The notes beneath the pieces were generated by a model. That model had not been told where the DNA came from and ran no database searches. It was given only the letters and a program-made list of their open reading frames with translations. This document shows, piece by piece, positions 63,592-64,000 of a DNA stretch of 64,000 nt. A program made the translations under genes and the position numbers. How positions within the stretch are numbered: the stretch's first letter is position 1; each line of letters begins with the position of its first letter. Source of the DNA: Prevotella sp. 10(H) (lineage in GTDB: Bacteria > Bacteroidota > Bacteroidia > Bacteroidales > Dysgonomonadaceae); contig NZ_JOMI01000001.1 in NCBI RefSeq assembly GCF_000711235.1, positions 372,001-436,000 of the forward strand. Direction: 5' to 3'.

Positions 63592-63807
63592 TTATTCCAT
63601 ACTATTGTCTTCTTGTGATGGGTTTTTATCCGGTTCACAAGGGAGCATCAGCCGGTCTAACAGGTTATATAGTTTTTCTTTCTCTTTGTTGTTTCCCCTT
63701 GTAAACTGCAACTGTTCGCGGATAAAGCGGCTCTGGCAGATTATGACTGTTATCAGTCCGATGATGATAACCGATAGGAACAGGATGATGATATGGGTTA
63801 TTTCCAT
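63592..63807 (-). CDS. small single-span membrane protein 2
   Basis: The 71-residue protein has TM helix IIILFLSVIIIGLITVIIC, then QSRFIREQLQFTRGNNKEKEKLYNLLDRLMLPCEPDKNPS. The C-terminal pattern (RF-R..-F...-KEK--LYNL--R-M-P) recurs in the partial gene that follows, so these are tandem paralogues. Function unknown. Confidence 0.6.
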   Translation of the reverse strand: MEITHIIILFLSVIIIGLITVIICQSRFIREQLQFTRGNNKEKEKLYNLLDRLMLPCEPDKNPSQEDNSME

Positions 63808-63832
63808 AATGCTTTATTATATATAAGATTCC

Positions 63833-64000
63833 TTATTGTTCTTTGATACCGTTTTCCGATGACTGTTTCTTCTCCTTTGGGCGTGGGAACATAATCCGCT
63901 CGAACAGGTTGTACAGGTTATCTTTTTCCTTGTCGGCACGCCAGGCAAACTTCATCAGGTCGCGCATAAAACGCCTCTGGCAGATAAGTGCTATCACCAG
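63833..64000 (-). CDS. small single-span membrane protein 3 (partial)
   Basis: The frame runs off the window end; the visible 55 residues read LVIALICQRRFMRDLMKFAW then DKEKDNLYNLFERIMFPRPKEKK to TAA at 63833. Clear paralogue of protein 2. Confidence 0.6.
   Translation of the reverse strand: MVIALICQRRFMRDLMKFAWRADKEKDNLYNLFERIMFPRPKEKKQSSENGIKEQ

Noticed and set aside
1-64000. CRISPR arrays, rRNA genes, replication origin
   Set aside because: No regularly spaced repeats, no rRNA-like sequence and no dnaA-box cluster were seen.

Overview
The window reads as chromosome of a Bacteroidales bacterium, and a Dysgonomonas-like host is my guess. The grounds are promoters built on the Bacteroidetes TAnnTTTG minus-7 box, absence of Shine-Dalgarno sequences, and a gene content of SusC-type receptors, WG-repeat, DUF3244, FISUMP and fimbrillin lipoproteins, RteC and a DUF1896/TopB/DUF3945 conjugative-element backbone. 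The species is inferred.

Region 1 (1-9.2 kb) is host surface and periplasm biology: a TPR protein, two tandem metzincin-like metalloproteases, a TonB-type outer-membrane receptor, a second HExxH lipoprotein with a TlpA thioredoxin, and a WG-repeat protein. Region 2 (9.2-10.7 kb) has no convincing long gene. It holds four consecutive promoter-to-hairpin units that look like a small-RNA array. A repeat-built lipoprotein follows.

Region 3 (11.5-43.6 kb) mixes ordinary Bacteroidetes genes with phage structural genes: tape measure, coiled-coil partner, DUF6712 connector, portal, tail-assembly chaperone with a -1 frameshift, and a neck/tail trio. These lie in six separate places, on both strands, with host genes between them. 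Five of the six loci start just downstream of one shared sequence built on TTTATCTATA. This looks like a dispersed regulon for a domesticated phage-like particle, possibly a gene transfer agent, or a badly shuffled prophage. No capsid, terminase, lysis or integrase gene of this set is in the window.

Region 4 (45.7-64 kb) starts at a tRNA-Arg(TCT) that appears to be the insertion site of an integrative conjugative element. An IS21-family element joins the first 14 codons of the integrase to the first half of a methylase gene, so the interior between them is lost. The rest of the backbone (DUF1896, topB, DUF3945, HTH, RteC) is intact. It is followed by a fimbrillin cargo operon: fimbrillin, two fimbrillin-FGE (C-type-lectin-like) fusions, a DUF5119/FimB-like protein, DUF3575 and three small membrane proteins.

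The last 40 residues of the two fusion proteins differ at 13 codons with 15 base changes, all non-synonymous and all at codon positions 1 or 2. The bases between and after them are almost identical, and a GC hairpin follows each stop. That is the signature of variable regions of a diversity-generating retroelement. Its reverse transcriptase and template repeat are not in this window.
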